Source: CALBPI01 sp039821605 (GTDB lineage Bacteria > Pseudomonadota > Gammaproteobacteria > Steroidobacterales > Woeseiaceae). From it: a stretch of 64,000 bases of DNA. Position numbers and translations under genes: made by a program. The DNA lies in NCBI GenBank assembly GCA_039821605.1, contig JBCBNV010000001.1, positions 806,001-870,000 of the forward strand, read 5' to 3'. Below, one piece after another: positions 56,192 through 64,000 of this stretch (positions are counted from its first letter, which is position 1; each line of letters opens with the position of its first letter). A model generated the notes under the pieces. The model was given only the letters and a program-made list of their open reading frames with translations. It was not told the origin of the DNA and did not search any database.

Positions 56192-56358
56192 TGCTCGATC
56201 TCATCGATGTAGCGCGCCACTGCGCCCGCATGGTCGGCCGAGACGTCTTGAGTTTGCCCCGGGTCGTTGTCCACGCTCGCCACGCGGCCGGCGGCGAGGC
56301 CCGTTGCGTTAGCGATGAGCAGCCGAACCATGCCGGCGCAGGTTTTAAGCGGTGTCAC
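56164..56358 (-). CDS. Possible small protein of 64 residues upstream of the FGE-like gene
   Basis: A GTG at 56358 follows a good ribosome binding site (AGGGGAAC, about 6 bases away) and opens a 64-codon frame that overlaps the FGE-like gene by 28 bases. The product is mildly hydrophobic at the N-terminus (MVRLLIANATGLAAG) and charged at the C-terminus (YIDEIEQWRQRYERP). I recognise no family and it has no clear signal peptide. Spacing and overlap suggest a translationally coupled small gene, but chance is possible. Confidence 0.4.
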   Translation of the reverse strand: MTPLKTCAGMVRLLIANATGLAAGRVASVDNDPGQTQDVSADHAGAVARYIDEIEQWRQRYERP

Positions 56359-56464
56359 GTGCGTTCCCCTATTTCTCCGCCCGCAGAACTGGGCATAATC
56401 TTAGCCTGAGGTTGGTCTTGTCTTTTAGCGGTGCCCGCGTCGGGCGCCTCAGGGAGTGCAGGTG

Positions 56465-57073
56465 ATGACGAAATGGCAACGAATCGTGTTGGGCGCAGCC
56501 GCCGCGGGCCTACTGTCGCTGGCTGGCTGCAGCACCACACCCAAAGTGTTTTCGGACTATGACCCCGAGCAGTCGTTTGAGGGCTACCAGCAATTCAGCT
56601 GGATCAGCGACAATCCCATGACAGTGTCCGGTGACCGCGGGCCGAATCCAATCACCGCAGCGCGACTCAAGCAGGCAATCCAGCAGGAGTTCGAGCGTAA
56701 GGGCTTCGAATTTGTGGCCAAGCCAGCCGATGCGGACTTCGTGGTGGCCTGGACGGTTGGTGCGCGCGATCGCGTGGATGTCAGGAGTCGCCAGTATGTC
56801 GATTACTACGGTCCGCATTGGCGCTGGGGATACGGGTACTACGGTGTGCGATCCGTACCGAGTGGGACGCGGACGGAAGTCGAGAGCCGCGAGTACACGG
56901 AAGGCAGCCTGGCGATCGATGTCTTCGATGCTGCGCGCAAGGCACCCGTCTGGCACGGCAGCGCGAGCAAGCGGCTCTCGGAAGCCGAGCTCAAAGGCGA
57001 CAGCGGCGAGGCGATTCGCAACGCTGTTATGCGAATACTCGAAGGGTTCCCACCCGGCGCCGGCGCGGAGTGA
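56465..57073 (+). CDS. DUF4136 family lipoprotein
   Basis: This is a 202-residue lipoprotein with lipobox LSLAGC. The mature part starts with the DUF4136 pattern KVFSDYDPEQSFEGYQQFSWI and continues with LKQAIQQEFERKGFEFV, DADFVVAWTVG, a Tyr/Gly-rich middle (WRWGYGYYG) and the closing GSLAIDVFDAARKAPVWHGSASKRL. DUF4136 proteins are periplasmic or outer-membrane lipoproteins without known function. ATG at 56465 is chosen over GTG at 56456 because AGGGAG (56451-56456) is then correctly placed. Confidence 0.88.
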   Translation: MTKWQRIVLGAAAAGLLSLAGCSTTPKVFSDYDPEQSFEGYQQFSWISDNPMTVSGDRGPNPITAARLKQAIQQEFERKGFEFVAKPADADFVVAWTVGARDRVDVRSRQYVDYYGPHWRWGYGYYGVRSVPSGTRTEVESREYTEGSLAIDVFDAARKAPVWHGSASKRLSEAELKGDSGEAIRNAVMRILEGFPPGAGAE

Positions 57074-57294
57074 CTGACGCAATCGCGCTGCACCACATGC
57101 GCGAGACTGTCTGCGAAAATTCGAATGTCCGATTGGATCCAGAGCCGCGCAAGCGTAGCCGATATGCCCCGGATCAGGGATCACGTGACGACCCGGCAAG
57201 CTCGGTGACAAATTTCGATCTTCACTGCTAAACCCTGGCGCCGACCTTGGCATCCAAGTGTGGATGAAGCCATCCACAATGCAGGGAGACATTG

Positions 57295-59340
57295 ATGTTG
57301 CGACGATACGTTCTTGCGGTTCTGGCCGGATCGCTGGCCCTTCACGCCCAGGCCGATAACGGAGCAGTTGCGCAGGCAGCGCAGCTCGAGAACATCACGA
57401 TTGACGGCAATCTTGACGACTGGCCGGACGGATTGGCGGTCTATCCCGTGCAAACCAACGGCAGTCGCGAAGTCGTTGAAGCCGATGCAGATTTCTCGGC
57501 GGGCTTCCGGGCGGGCTACGACACCGGGACGAACACGGTCTATGTGGCGCTCGAGGTCACCGACGACGTCCATGCCATTGCCGAGGACGCGGAACCCGGG
57601 CAATGGGACCGCAACGACAGCGTCATCGTTTACATCGACTTCAACCACACGACGACGGGCTCGGGTGCGGCACTGTACCTGACCATGGGTGAGCAACGCG
57701 CGATGCTGAGCGACGCCTCGAGCTGGGATGCCGACGTGGCCAACGCCAGCTGGGACACGGCCGACGTTGCCGTGGCTCGCCACGGCAACGTCACGACCTA
57801 TGAATTTCGGTTTGCGAGCCCGAAGGCACTCGAAGCTCACACGGTCCTCGGGCTCGACCTGCTGATCGCAGATCAAGACGCGGCCGGCGAAGACACAGCG
57901 GCATCACTAGTTTCCTGGGGGCCGGGCTTCGGCAAGAGCCAGGCGGGCGGTCGCACCGCGGACTTGGTGCTCCTGGGTCGCAAGACAAAGCTCGGCACCC
58001 TGGCGGGACACATCGAAGTTGCGTCCGATGATCCCGAGGACAAGCCGGATCCGCTCCGCGTGCGCGTCCAGTCGAAGAAGCACCCGAAGCTCTGGGTGCA
58101 GACAGTCTCGGATGACACGGGCGCGTTCTCTGTGTCCGTACCCGTCGGCACCTACACCGTGACGAGCGTCGATCGGCTCAACTGGGTCGCCGATAGACCG
58201 ACGGTGATCGCGCCCGCAGAGCCCGTGACCGTCAAAGTTGCCGCCAACAAGACCGCGACAGCGCCCGATCTGTCGCTGGTCCCCGTGGCCACGCCCATCA
58301 CGCTGCCTGAGCAGGGCGCGTTATTCGGTTTCGAGCGCGGTGACGCCGAGGACTTCGACGCCGTGGTCAAAACGCTCATGGCCCACTTCGATATTCCGGG
58401 TGCCTCCATCGCGCTCGTTAAGGATGGACAGCTGGTGCACCACCAGACTTACGGCAGCCAGAACGCCTACAGCGAGGCACCCGTCGATGACGACACGCTG
58501 TTCGAAGCCGCCTCGATCACCAAGGCCGTGTTTGCGTTCGCCGTAAACCGCATGGCAGAACGCGGCGAGATCGACCTGGATCGTCCGCTGCACACCTATC
58601 TGCCGTTCGAGGACATTGCGCACGACAAGCGTTACGAGAAAATCACGGCGCGGCACGTGCTGTCCCACCAGACGGGCTTTCCCAATTGGCGTTGGCAGAA
58701 CGACGACGGCCAGATCGACATCAAGTTCTACCCGGGTATTCAGTTCGGCTACTCGGGTGAGGGATTCGAGTACCTGGGTCGCGTCGTTGCGCACATCAAG
58801 GGCGAGCCGCTCGAAGACATCGTGCGTCGCGAGACTCTGGCCGTCATGGGGTTCGAGAACAACACCTACTTCGCAGAAAACCCCGCGCTTTACGAGCAGG
58901 CCTCGCGCGGTCATTGGGCCGGTATGACGGGTCCTCATGGATTCCCGAGCGAAATCGGCGTGGCGCACAGCATGTACACCGAGGCCGCGACGTTTTCGAA
59001 TTTCCTCGTTGGGTTGCTGGCGAAAAAAGGGCTGTCAGACGAGGGCTACGAGAAGATGCTCGAGCCGCAGGTGGCGACGCCCTCGGACGAGGGTGACCGG
59101 CCCGGCTGGCCGGGTCGTTACGGGCTTGGCTTCCACATGATGAACTCGCCGTTCGGCCTGGCCTACGGGCACGGCGGCAACAATGGCAACTTCACCTGCC
59201 AGTTCGAGATCTACCCCGAGCAGCAGTTCGGCTTCGCGATCTTCACCAACGCCGACACGGGTTGGCTCATGGTTGATGCGTTGCGGGAGTACTTGGTCAT
59301 TGGCCAGCCCGCGGAACCGGAAGCTGTGGCGCAGCGGTAG
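57295..59340 (+). CDS. CBM9-like domain fused to a beta-lactamase-fold serine hydrolase
   Basis: This is a 681-residue secreted protein with two clear halves. The signal peptide ends in HAQA. Residues about 30-220 resemble a family 9 carbohydrate-binding (DOMON-like) domain: IDGNLDDWPDG, VYVALEVTDDVHA and WDRNDSVIVYIDFN. A short carboxypeptidase-regulatory-like beta domain follows (about 230-330). Residues about 345-670 are a class C beta-lactamase/penicillin-binding fold: Ser407 and Lys410 in SITK, Tyr486 in YSG, and His626-Gly-Gly as the third motif. It is probably an esterase or peptidase held on polysaccharide or cell wall. ATG at 57295 follows AGGGAG; TTG at 57292 is less likely. Confidence 0.88.
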   Translation: MLRRYVLAVLAGSLALHAQADNGAVAQAAQLENITIDGNLDDWPDGLAVYPVQTNGSREVVEADADFSAGFRAGYDTGTNTVYVALEVTDDVHAIAEDAEPGQWDRNDSVIVYIDFNHTTTGSGAALYLTMGEQRAMLSDASSWDADVANASWDTADVAVARHGNVTTYEFRFASPKALEAHTVLGLDLLIADQDAAGEDTAASLVSWGPGFGKSQAGGRTADLVLLGRKTKLGTLAGHIEVASDDPEDKPDPLRVRVQSKKHPKLWVQTVSDDTGAFSVSVPVGTYTVTSVDRLNWVADRPTVIAPAEPVTVKVAANKTATAPDLSLVPVATPITLPEQGALFGFERGDAEDFDAVVKTLMAHFDIPGASIALVKDGQLVHHQTYGSQNAYSEAPVDDDTLFEAASITKAVFAFAVNRMAERGEIDLDRPLHTYLPFEDIAHDKRYEKITARHVLSHQTGFPNWRWQNDDGQIDIKFYPGIQFGYSGEGFEYLGRVVAHIKGEPLEDIVRRETLAVMGFENNTYFAENPALYEQASRGHWAGMTGPHGFPSEIGVAHSMYTEAATFSNFLVGLLAKKGLSDEGYEKMLEPQVATPSDEGDRPGWPGRYGLGFHMMNSPFGLAYGHGGNNGNFTCQFEIYPEQQFGFAIFTNADTGWLMVDALREYLVIGQPAEPEAVAQR

Positions 59341-59494
59341 CTCTTCCCGGGCTGCTTCAGAATGACGTTCGGTCGATACGGTGCCGATACAACACCCATG
59401 GGTGAACCGTAACGGCGGGCGGCAACTGGTCAGGTGTTTCCCCAGGCGCTAGTATCGAGTCATCGGCTCGCGCGGCGCTTTGTGGGGAAACGCC

Positions 59495-60676
59495 ATGACC
59501 AGACTGATACTCGCAACGCTCTTGCTGGGCCTGGCCCCGGCACTCCATGCTGCGAACATCCAGGACCTGGATGTCGGGGACGGCATGTACCTGCAGGGCG
59601 TCCTCTCTGATGAGCTCGTTTACGTCGTTCGTATCGACCGCTCCCGAAATCGCGTCAAAGTGCGGCGGAGTCAGGACGGCACGACCAAGTGGGTTAATCC
59701 CTCCCAGCTGATCGACCGCGAGGCCTCGGTCACCAATGACGTTGGTCGCGTCGCTGTTGGCGTCGGGCTGTTCGTCTGCTTGGCCAATCCCGATGCGTGC
59801 AAGTCCTCCTCGTCGAGCGGCAGTTCGACGGCGCGCTCAACGAGTACCGTCTGGCGTCCCGGCAGCGCGCACAGTCAGTACGCCAACGTGATTGCTTCGG
59901 ACAAGAAGAATGTTTGGCGCCCAGCTGATGGCTATCAGTGGGTCGACCGTGGCAACTCGTGGAAGGTCAGTTGGAAGCCGGGTCTTGCACACTCAAGACA
60001 CGCGAATGTCGTCTCGAGCGACAGCCCCAATAATTGGTCACCGCAGGCGGGCTACACCTGGGTCGACAAGGACAGCTCGTGGCGCGTGAAGTGGACACCG
60101 CAGAGGAAACACCCGTCGCTAGACAAGGTGGTGTCGTGCGATGCGGTTGGGAAATGGTGCCCACAGCGCGGCTATCGTTGGAAGGATTTGGAGAAAGGCT
60201 ACGACGTTGTCTGGACTGAGGGGACGAACTACGGTCGTGGCAGACCCAACGTCGTTGCCGCGGCGCAGGAGGGGTACTGGTTGCCGGCGGCCGGCTACGA
60301 CTGGCTGGAGAGAGATCAACTCACGGTGAAGTGGGTTCCGGCAAAGCGGCATCCGACAAACTCACGATTGACCAGTGAAGACGCTGAGGGCTACTGGCTT
60401 TACCGGGGTGGCGTGGGCGTGTCGATTCAGTTGGCCGAGGATGTCCCCAAAATCACGCTGGTGCATGAGGGCAGTCCCGCCGCAAAAGCCGGTGTCACCA
60501 AGGATGTCTTTCTGCTTCAGGTTGACGGTAAGAGTACAAGTGGGCTGAAGCTTGAGGAAGTCATCGCCTTGTTGGCGGGGAAACCCAATTCTGCCGTGCA
60601 ACTGGTATGTCTTGACGGCAGCACCGGCAAGCAAACGAACCACCGTGTGGTGCGGGGCAACTACCGCTTCAAGATG
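59495..60676 (+). CDS. Secreted protein with five 40-residue Trp repeats and a C-terminal PDZ domain
   Basis: This 394-residue protein has a signal peptide ending in HAAN and an N-terminal domain (about 20-105) that I do not recognise. A Ser-rich linker (104-117) leads to five tandem units of 40 residues. Trp120, 160, 200, 240 and 280 are exactly 40 apart; a second series is Trp141, 181, 221, 262 and 301; a third is Trp149, 189, 229 and 270. The unit reads roughly W-P-G-x-H-x-N-V-x-S-D-x-W-x-P-x-GY-x-WVD. A PDZ-like domain follows (about 306-385, with HEGSPAAKAGV). GGGGAA precedes the ATG at 59495. The architecture is unfamiliar to me; a periplasmic peptide- or glycan-binding scaffold is only a guess. 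Confidence 0.82.
59852..60403 (+). repeat. Tandem 120-base coding repeats (40-residue Trp units)
   Basis: Five diverged units encode the Trp-rich repeats of the secreted PDZ protein. They are conserved in amino-acid pattern but not in nucleotides, so the duplication is old and the protein pattern is under selection. Confidence 0.85.
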
Positions 60677-60811
60677 TAGTGCGTTGAACATAACGCCGAT
60701 GCGCCGCTGCATTTTGTGAAACAGCGCATGAGCCCCCTGGGAGGCCCGGGGCGATAATTCAGTGTGATCAGAAGCGCCGATTCCCGAGCGCAGGGTCGCA
60801 AGGTATTGCCC

Positions 60812-63235
60812 ATGTTTGCTGTCACCACACGTATTCGTCTTGTCTGGTTGGCCTTGCTGCTCGTCGTAGCCGGCTGTTCCCCGACAGATAGCGATGACAC
60901 GGTCATCATCAACCCGGACGTTGTCGTTCCTGAAACTGCCGGCAGCACGATTGCCGACGCACAACAGGCCATTCGCGATGCCGGGCTGCGCGTGGGCGCC
61001 ACCAATGACCAGTCCAGCGACACCATTCCGATCGGATCGGTGATCGGCACCTCGCCGGGCGCAGGCACGTCCGTCGCGCCCGATTCACTCGTCAACATCG
61101 CGGTGTCGACGGGCTCGGCTGATGTCGATGTACCGGTCACGGCTGGCTCGACAGCCGCCGAAGCAGAAACGCTTATCGTTGCCGCAGGGCTTGTCGTGGG
61201 CGACGTCGCCAGTGAAGCCAGCGACACGGTGCCCGTCGGGCAGGTCATCCGAACGGTGCCCGGTGCCGGTGAAACCGTGCCCCGCGGTTCCAATGTGCAG
61301 ATCGTCGTGTCGACGGGGCCTGCCAACGTGAGTGTGCCCGCCGTAACGAACCTGACGGAAGCCGCGGCCACGACAGACATCGAAGGCGCAACGCTCGTCG
61401 TCGGCACCGTTACGGGTGCAGCCGATGACATGGTGCCCGTGGGCAACGTCATCAGTCAGGACCCGGTTGCCGGCGCCATGGTGAGCGCCAACACGCCTGT
61501 GGACCTCGTGATCTCGCTGGGCCCGGCAAATATCGCGACGCCGGAGACCGTAGGCCTCACGGAGGCCGATGCAATCACGACCCTGACCAATGCCGGACTG
61601 ACTCTGGGCGACACGTCGGCCGTGCCGAGTGTTGACGTCGTGGCGGGCAGTGTCGTGTCGCAGGACCCCGTCGCCGGCACTCTGGTGGCCGCAACCACGG
61701 CAGTCAATCTCGTGATCTCGCTGGGCCCCGATCCGGTTCCTGTGCCGGACATCGTGGGGCTGCAGGAAGCGCAGGCGATGACCGTTCTGGCCAACGCCGG
61801 GCTCGAAGTCGGCGTCGTCACGCAGACCTTCAGCAACACGGTGCCGCTGGGTGAGGTGATCAACCAGTCCATCCCGCCGGGGCAGATTGTGCCGCTCGAT
61901 ACGCCGCTCGACTACACGGTGTCGTTGGGCCCGCCCGTATCGACGCCCAACGTGACGGGTCTGGCGCAGGCAGCAGCCGAAGCGGCGCTGATCGCGGCCG
62001 AGCTTGTCGTGGGTGAGATCACCGAGCAAAACGACTTCAACGTGCCAGCGGGTGACGTCATCAGTCAGGACCCGACGGCGGGCACAAACGTCGTTGTGGG
62101 GACCCCGGTCGACCTCGTGGTGTCTCTGGGCCCGCCCACTGTGGCCGCGCCCGATGTCGTTGGGCAGTCGCTGTCGGCGGCTGGCACGACGCTCGATGCC
62201 GCGGGTCTTGTGACCGGGTCGGTGAGTCAGCAGCCCAGCCAGACCGTAGCGGCGGGCGACGTCATCAGTCAGATCCCGGCAGCTGGCACCATCGTGATCG
62301 TAGGCACCGATGTCGACCTTGTGGTCTCAAACGGACCGCCCCCTATGGTCGTGGTGCCGGACGTATCCGGCCAGGCGCAAGCCCAGGCCGAGGCGGCCAT
62401 CGTCGGCGCGAACCTCGTGGTCGGCACGATTACGGACCAAAATGACGACACGATTCCCGCGGGCAGCATCGTGAGCCAGAACCCCGCCGGCGGCCTTTCC
62501 GTCGTCGAAGGCTCGGCCGTCGATCTCGTGCGTTCGATCGGACCGCTGACCGATACCTTCAGCGACGAGTTCGCGAGCAACACGCTCGCCGACTGGCAGT
62601 TACGCCACGTCGTCGAGGGCACCGGGGCGCAGTACACGCTGCTCGACATCAACACGTCGACCGCAGGCGCGCTGACACTAGTTCCCACGCAAACGCCGGG
62701 TTGGTTCGATGCCGCGGACGGACCGCTGGTATTCAAGGAGCTGGCGGGCAACTTCGCCGTGCACACCCGCGTGACGGCCGACAGCGTGGCGACGCCCGGG
62801 CAGACGCCTGGGTCTGACTTCAATTCGGCAGGCCTCATGGCGCGCAATGCGAGCGGCGCCAGCGGGCCCGAGAACTACATCATGCTCAATGTCGGCCGCC
62901 AGGACGCGAGCATCGCAGGCGGCGTGGGTAGCGAGACGAAGAACACGCTCGACTCGGTGTCGACGCTGTTCCTCGATTCGGGCAGCAATGAAGGCTCGCT
63001 GATCCTCTGCCGTGTGGGCAACGTCGTCCATTCATTCCGCTGGTTGACGACGGACAGTGACTGGGTGCTGTTGCGTTCCGAGACGCGCGCCGATCTGCCG
63101 TCGACGCTGCAAGTGGGCATGGTCGTCAACGCCTTTGCAGCACCCGCCGATTTGCGCGCCGAGTTCGAGTTCATCCGGCTGTTGCCGGCACCCAATGACG
63201 TGTCGGCCTGCACGGCCGGTGTGACGGGCGGTTAG
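60812..63235 (+). CDS. Lipoprotein with eight PASTA repeats and a C-terminal lectin-like domain
   Basis: This 807-residue protein has a lipobox at VVAGC (Cys22) in the signal peptide. Eight PASTA repeats of about 67 residues run from about residue 36 to 577, each with a VPxVxG/GLTEAxA-type helix start, AGLxVG, and a GxVISQDPxAG motif. The C-terminal 230 residues (DTFSDEFASNTLADWQLRH onwards, with SAGLMARNA) resemble a DUF1349/concanavalin-like sandwich. PASTA repeats are best known from peptidoglycan-sensing Ser/Thr kinases and PBPs; here there is neither kinase nor transpeptidase. ATG at 60812 is preceded by AAGG. Cell-wall or glycan binding at the outer membrane is inferred. Confidence 0.87.
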   Translation: MFAVTTRIRLVWLALLLVVAGCSPTDSDDTVIINPDVVVPETAGSTIADAQQAIRDAGLRVGATNDQSSDTIPIGSVIGTSPGAGTSVAPDSLVNIAVSTGSADVDVPVTAGSTAAEAETLIVAAGLVVGDVASEASDTVPVGQVIRTVPGAGETVPRGSNVQIVVSTGPANVSVPAVTNLTEAAATTDIEGATLVVGTVTGAADDMVPVGNVISQDPVAGAMVSANTPVDLVISLGPANIATPETVGLTEADAITTLTNAGLTLGDTSAVPSVDVVAGSVVSQDPVAGTLVAATTAVNLVISLGPDPVPVPDIVGLQEAQAMTVLANAGLEVGVVTQTFSNTVPLGEVINQSIPPGQIVPLDTPLDYTVSLGPPVSTPNVTGLAQAAAEAALIAAELVVGEITEQNDFNVPAGDVISQDPTAGTNVVVGTPVDLVVSLGPPTVAAPDVVGQSLSAAGTTLDAAGLVTGSVSQQPSQTVAAGDVISQIPAAGTIVIVGTDVDLVVSNGPPPMVVVPDVSGQAQAQAEAAIVGANLVVGTITDQNDDTIPAGSIVSQNPAGGLSVVEGSAVDLVRSIGPLTDTFSDEFASNTLADWQLRHVVEGTGAQYTLLDINTSTAGALTLVPTQTPGWFDAADGPLVFKELAGNFAVHTRVTADSVATPGQTPGSDFNSAGLMARNASGASGPENYIMLNVGRQDASIAGGVGSETKNTLDSVSTLFLDSGSNEGSLILCRVGNVVHSFRWLTTDSDWVLLRSETRADLPSTLQVGMVVNAFAAPADLRAEFEFIRLLPAPNDVSACTAGVTGG
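60920..62545 (+). repeat. Eight tandem PASTA-domain coding repeats
   Basis: Units of about 200 bases encode the PASTA domains. Neighbouring units share recurring nucleotide blocks around the ISQDP and LVVSLGP motifs (for example near 61450, 61660, 62050 and 62260), which suggests repeat expansion by internal duplication. Confidence 0.85.
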
Positions 63236-63247
63236 CCGAGGGCGGGA

Positions 63248-64000
63248 CTACAACTCGGGCTTGTGTCGGTAGGTCTCGATGTCGAGGTCATTCTCGTAGC
63301 GCGCGATCGTCGTCGCCACAGCCAGATCGCCGGTCACATTCACGACGGTGCGCATCATGTCGAGCACCCGGTCAAAGGGCAAAATGAAGCCGACGACGAT
63401 GGCCGTCTGTGCTTCGGTCAGCCCGATGCTGGTAAGCACAGCCGCGAGGAGAAACAGCGACGCAGAGGGCACCGAGGCGCTGCCGATGGACACGAGCGTC
63501 GTGGTCAGAGCGATTGTCAGGTAATCCGAGAACTCCAGCGGCACGCCAAACGCCTGCGCGGCGAATAGTGACACGATGCCCACGTACAACGCCGTGCCGT
63601 CCATGTTGACGGTGGCGCCCAGCGGCAGTACGGATGACTTGACTGACTTGCCCACGCCGAGGTTCTCCTCGGCTGCGGCCATCGTGGCCGGCAGCGTGGC
63701 GGCGCTCGACGACGTCGAGTAGGCCAGCAGCTGCGGGTCGACCACGCCGCGGATGAAGGGCAGCGGTGACAGGCGCGCGACGAGCGCCACCATGCCGTAT
63801 TGCACGACGACGATGTGCACGATGCAGGCACCGTAGACGGCCAGAGCGAGCTTGACGACCTGGAGCAAGGCGATGGCGCCCTGCGAGCCCGCGACGTTGG
63901 CAATCAATGCGAAGACGCCAAACGGTGCCAGTTCCATGACGACGAAGGTCAGTTTGAGCATCACCTCGGCGCCGGCGTCGAAGGTGTCTCGCAACACCTT
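63248..64000 (-). CDS. Dicarboxylate/amino acid:cation symporter (DAACS family), 5' end cut off by window
   Basis: This is the C-terminal 250 residues or so of a GltP/DctA-type sodium- or proton-coupled symporter; the N-terminal part lies beyond base 64000. The hallmark motifs are present: the serine-rich hairpin STSSSAATLP, the PLGATVNMDGTALY helix, the second hairpin with SIGSASVPSAS, and the substrate helix DRVLDMMRTVVNVTGD. The Asp and Arg in DRVLDMMRT suggest acidic substrates, but glutamate, aspartate and C4-dicarboxylates cannot be separated with confidence. It converges with the PASTA lipoprotein gene, with a gap of 12 bases. Confidence 0.92.
   Translation of the reverse strand, partial: KVLRDTFDAGAEVMLKLTFVVMELAPFGVFALIANVAGSQGAIALLQVVKLALAVYGACIVHIVVVQYGMVALVARLSPLPFIRGVVDPQLLAYSTSSSAATLPATMAAAEENLGVGKSVKSSVLPLGATVNMDGTALYVGIVSLFAAQAFGVPLEFSDYLTIALTTTLVSIGSASVPSASLFLLAAVLTSIGLTEAQTAIVVGFILPFDRVLDMMRTVVNVTGDLAVATTIARYENDLDIETYRHKPEL

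Overview
The window is high-GC DNA, densely packed with genes on both strands. It looks like a free-living, Gram-negative gammaproteobacterium. The reasons are four TonB-dependent receptors, a fimT-pilVWX-pilY1-pilE minor-pilin operon in the order known from Pseudomonas and Xanthomonas relatives, a sigma-54 regulated MacAB-like exporter, and Sox and flavocytochrome c sulfur genes. A marine or sediment lineage such as the Woeseiaceae or Wenzhouxiangellaceae is my guess, not something the sequence proves. I saw no rRNA, tRNA, CRISPR array, transposase, integrase or phage gene.

Layout. 1-6067: housekeeping and accessory enzymes (partial PLP decarboxylase, pirin, sterol-desaturase-like hydroxylase, MOSC protein, SDR, patatin). 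6099-14621: one transcription unit of small membrane protein, HlyD/MacA adaptor, ABC ATPase, two FtsX-type permeases, sigma-54 activator, histidine kinase and an arginase-family enzyme. It is preceded by a consensus -24/-12 promoter and upstream repeats, so it probably regulates itself. 14633-25482: a catabolic block of TonB receptor, hydantoinase/oxoprolinase HyuA and HyuB, CaiB-type CoA-transferase and a second TonB receptor, closed by a strong terminator. 25558-30314: PLP decarboxylase, DUF3336-patatin, alpha/beta hydrolase and LOG-family protein. 30316-37129 (minus): minor pilins and the PilY1 tip adhesin. 37509-43276: M20 peptidase, a ZnuD-like receptor with a DUF2946-like partner, a Tat-exported M24 peptidase and a DUF411 protein. 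43268-48320 (minus): TonB receptor, YfiR-like protein and hybrid kinase, a likely ligand-sensing module.

48401-54531 (minus) is the most unusual part. A (2Fe-2S)/molybdopterin hydroxylase pair, a small cytochrome c, the FCSD flavoprotein and soxX, soxY, soxZ, soxA follow each other almost entirely through 4-base start/stop overlaps. soxB and soxCD are absent from the window. SoxY does not end in the canonical GGCGG swinging arm. An AT-rich patch inside the flavoprotein gene holds a promoter-like element facing soxXYZA.

54570-64000: SRPBCC protein, a periplasmic formylglycine-generating-enzyme homologue with both catalytic cysteines, a DUF4136 lipoprotein, a CBM9-like/beta-lactamase-fold hydrolase, a secreted protein with an exact 40-residue Trp repeat plus PDZ domain, a lipoprotein with eight PASTA repeats, and the C-terminal part of a dicarboxylate symporter cut by the window end.
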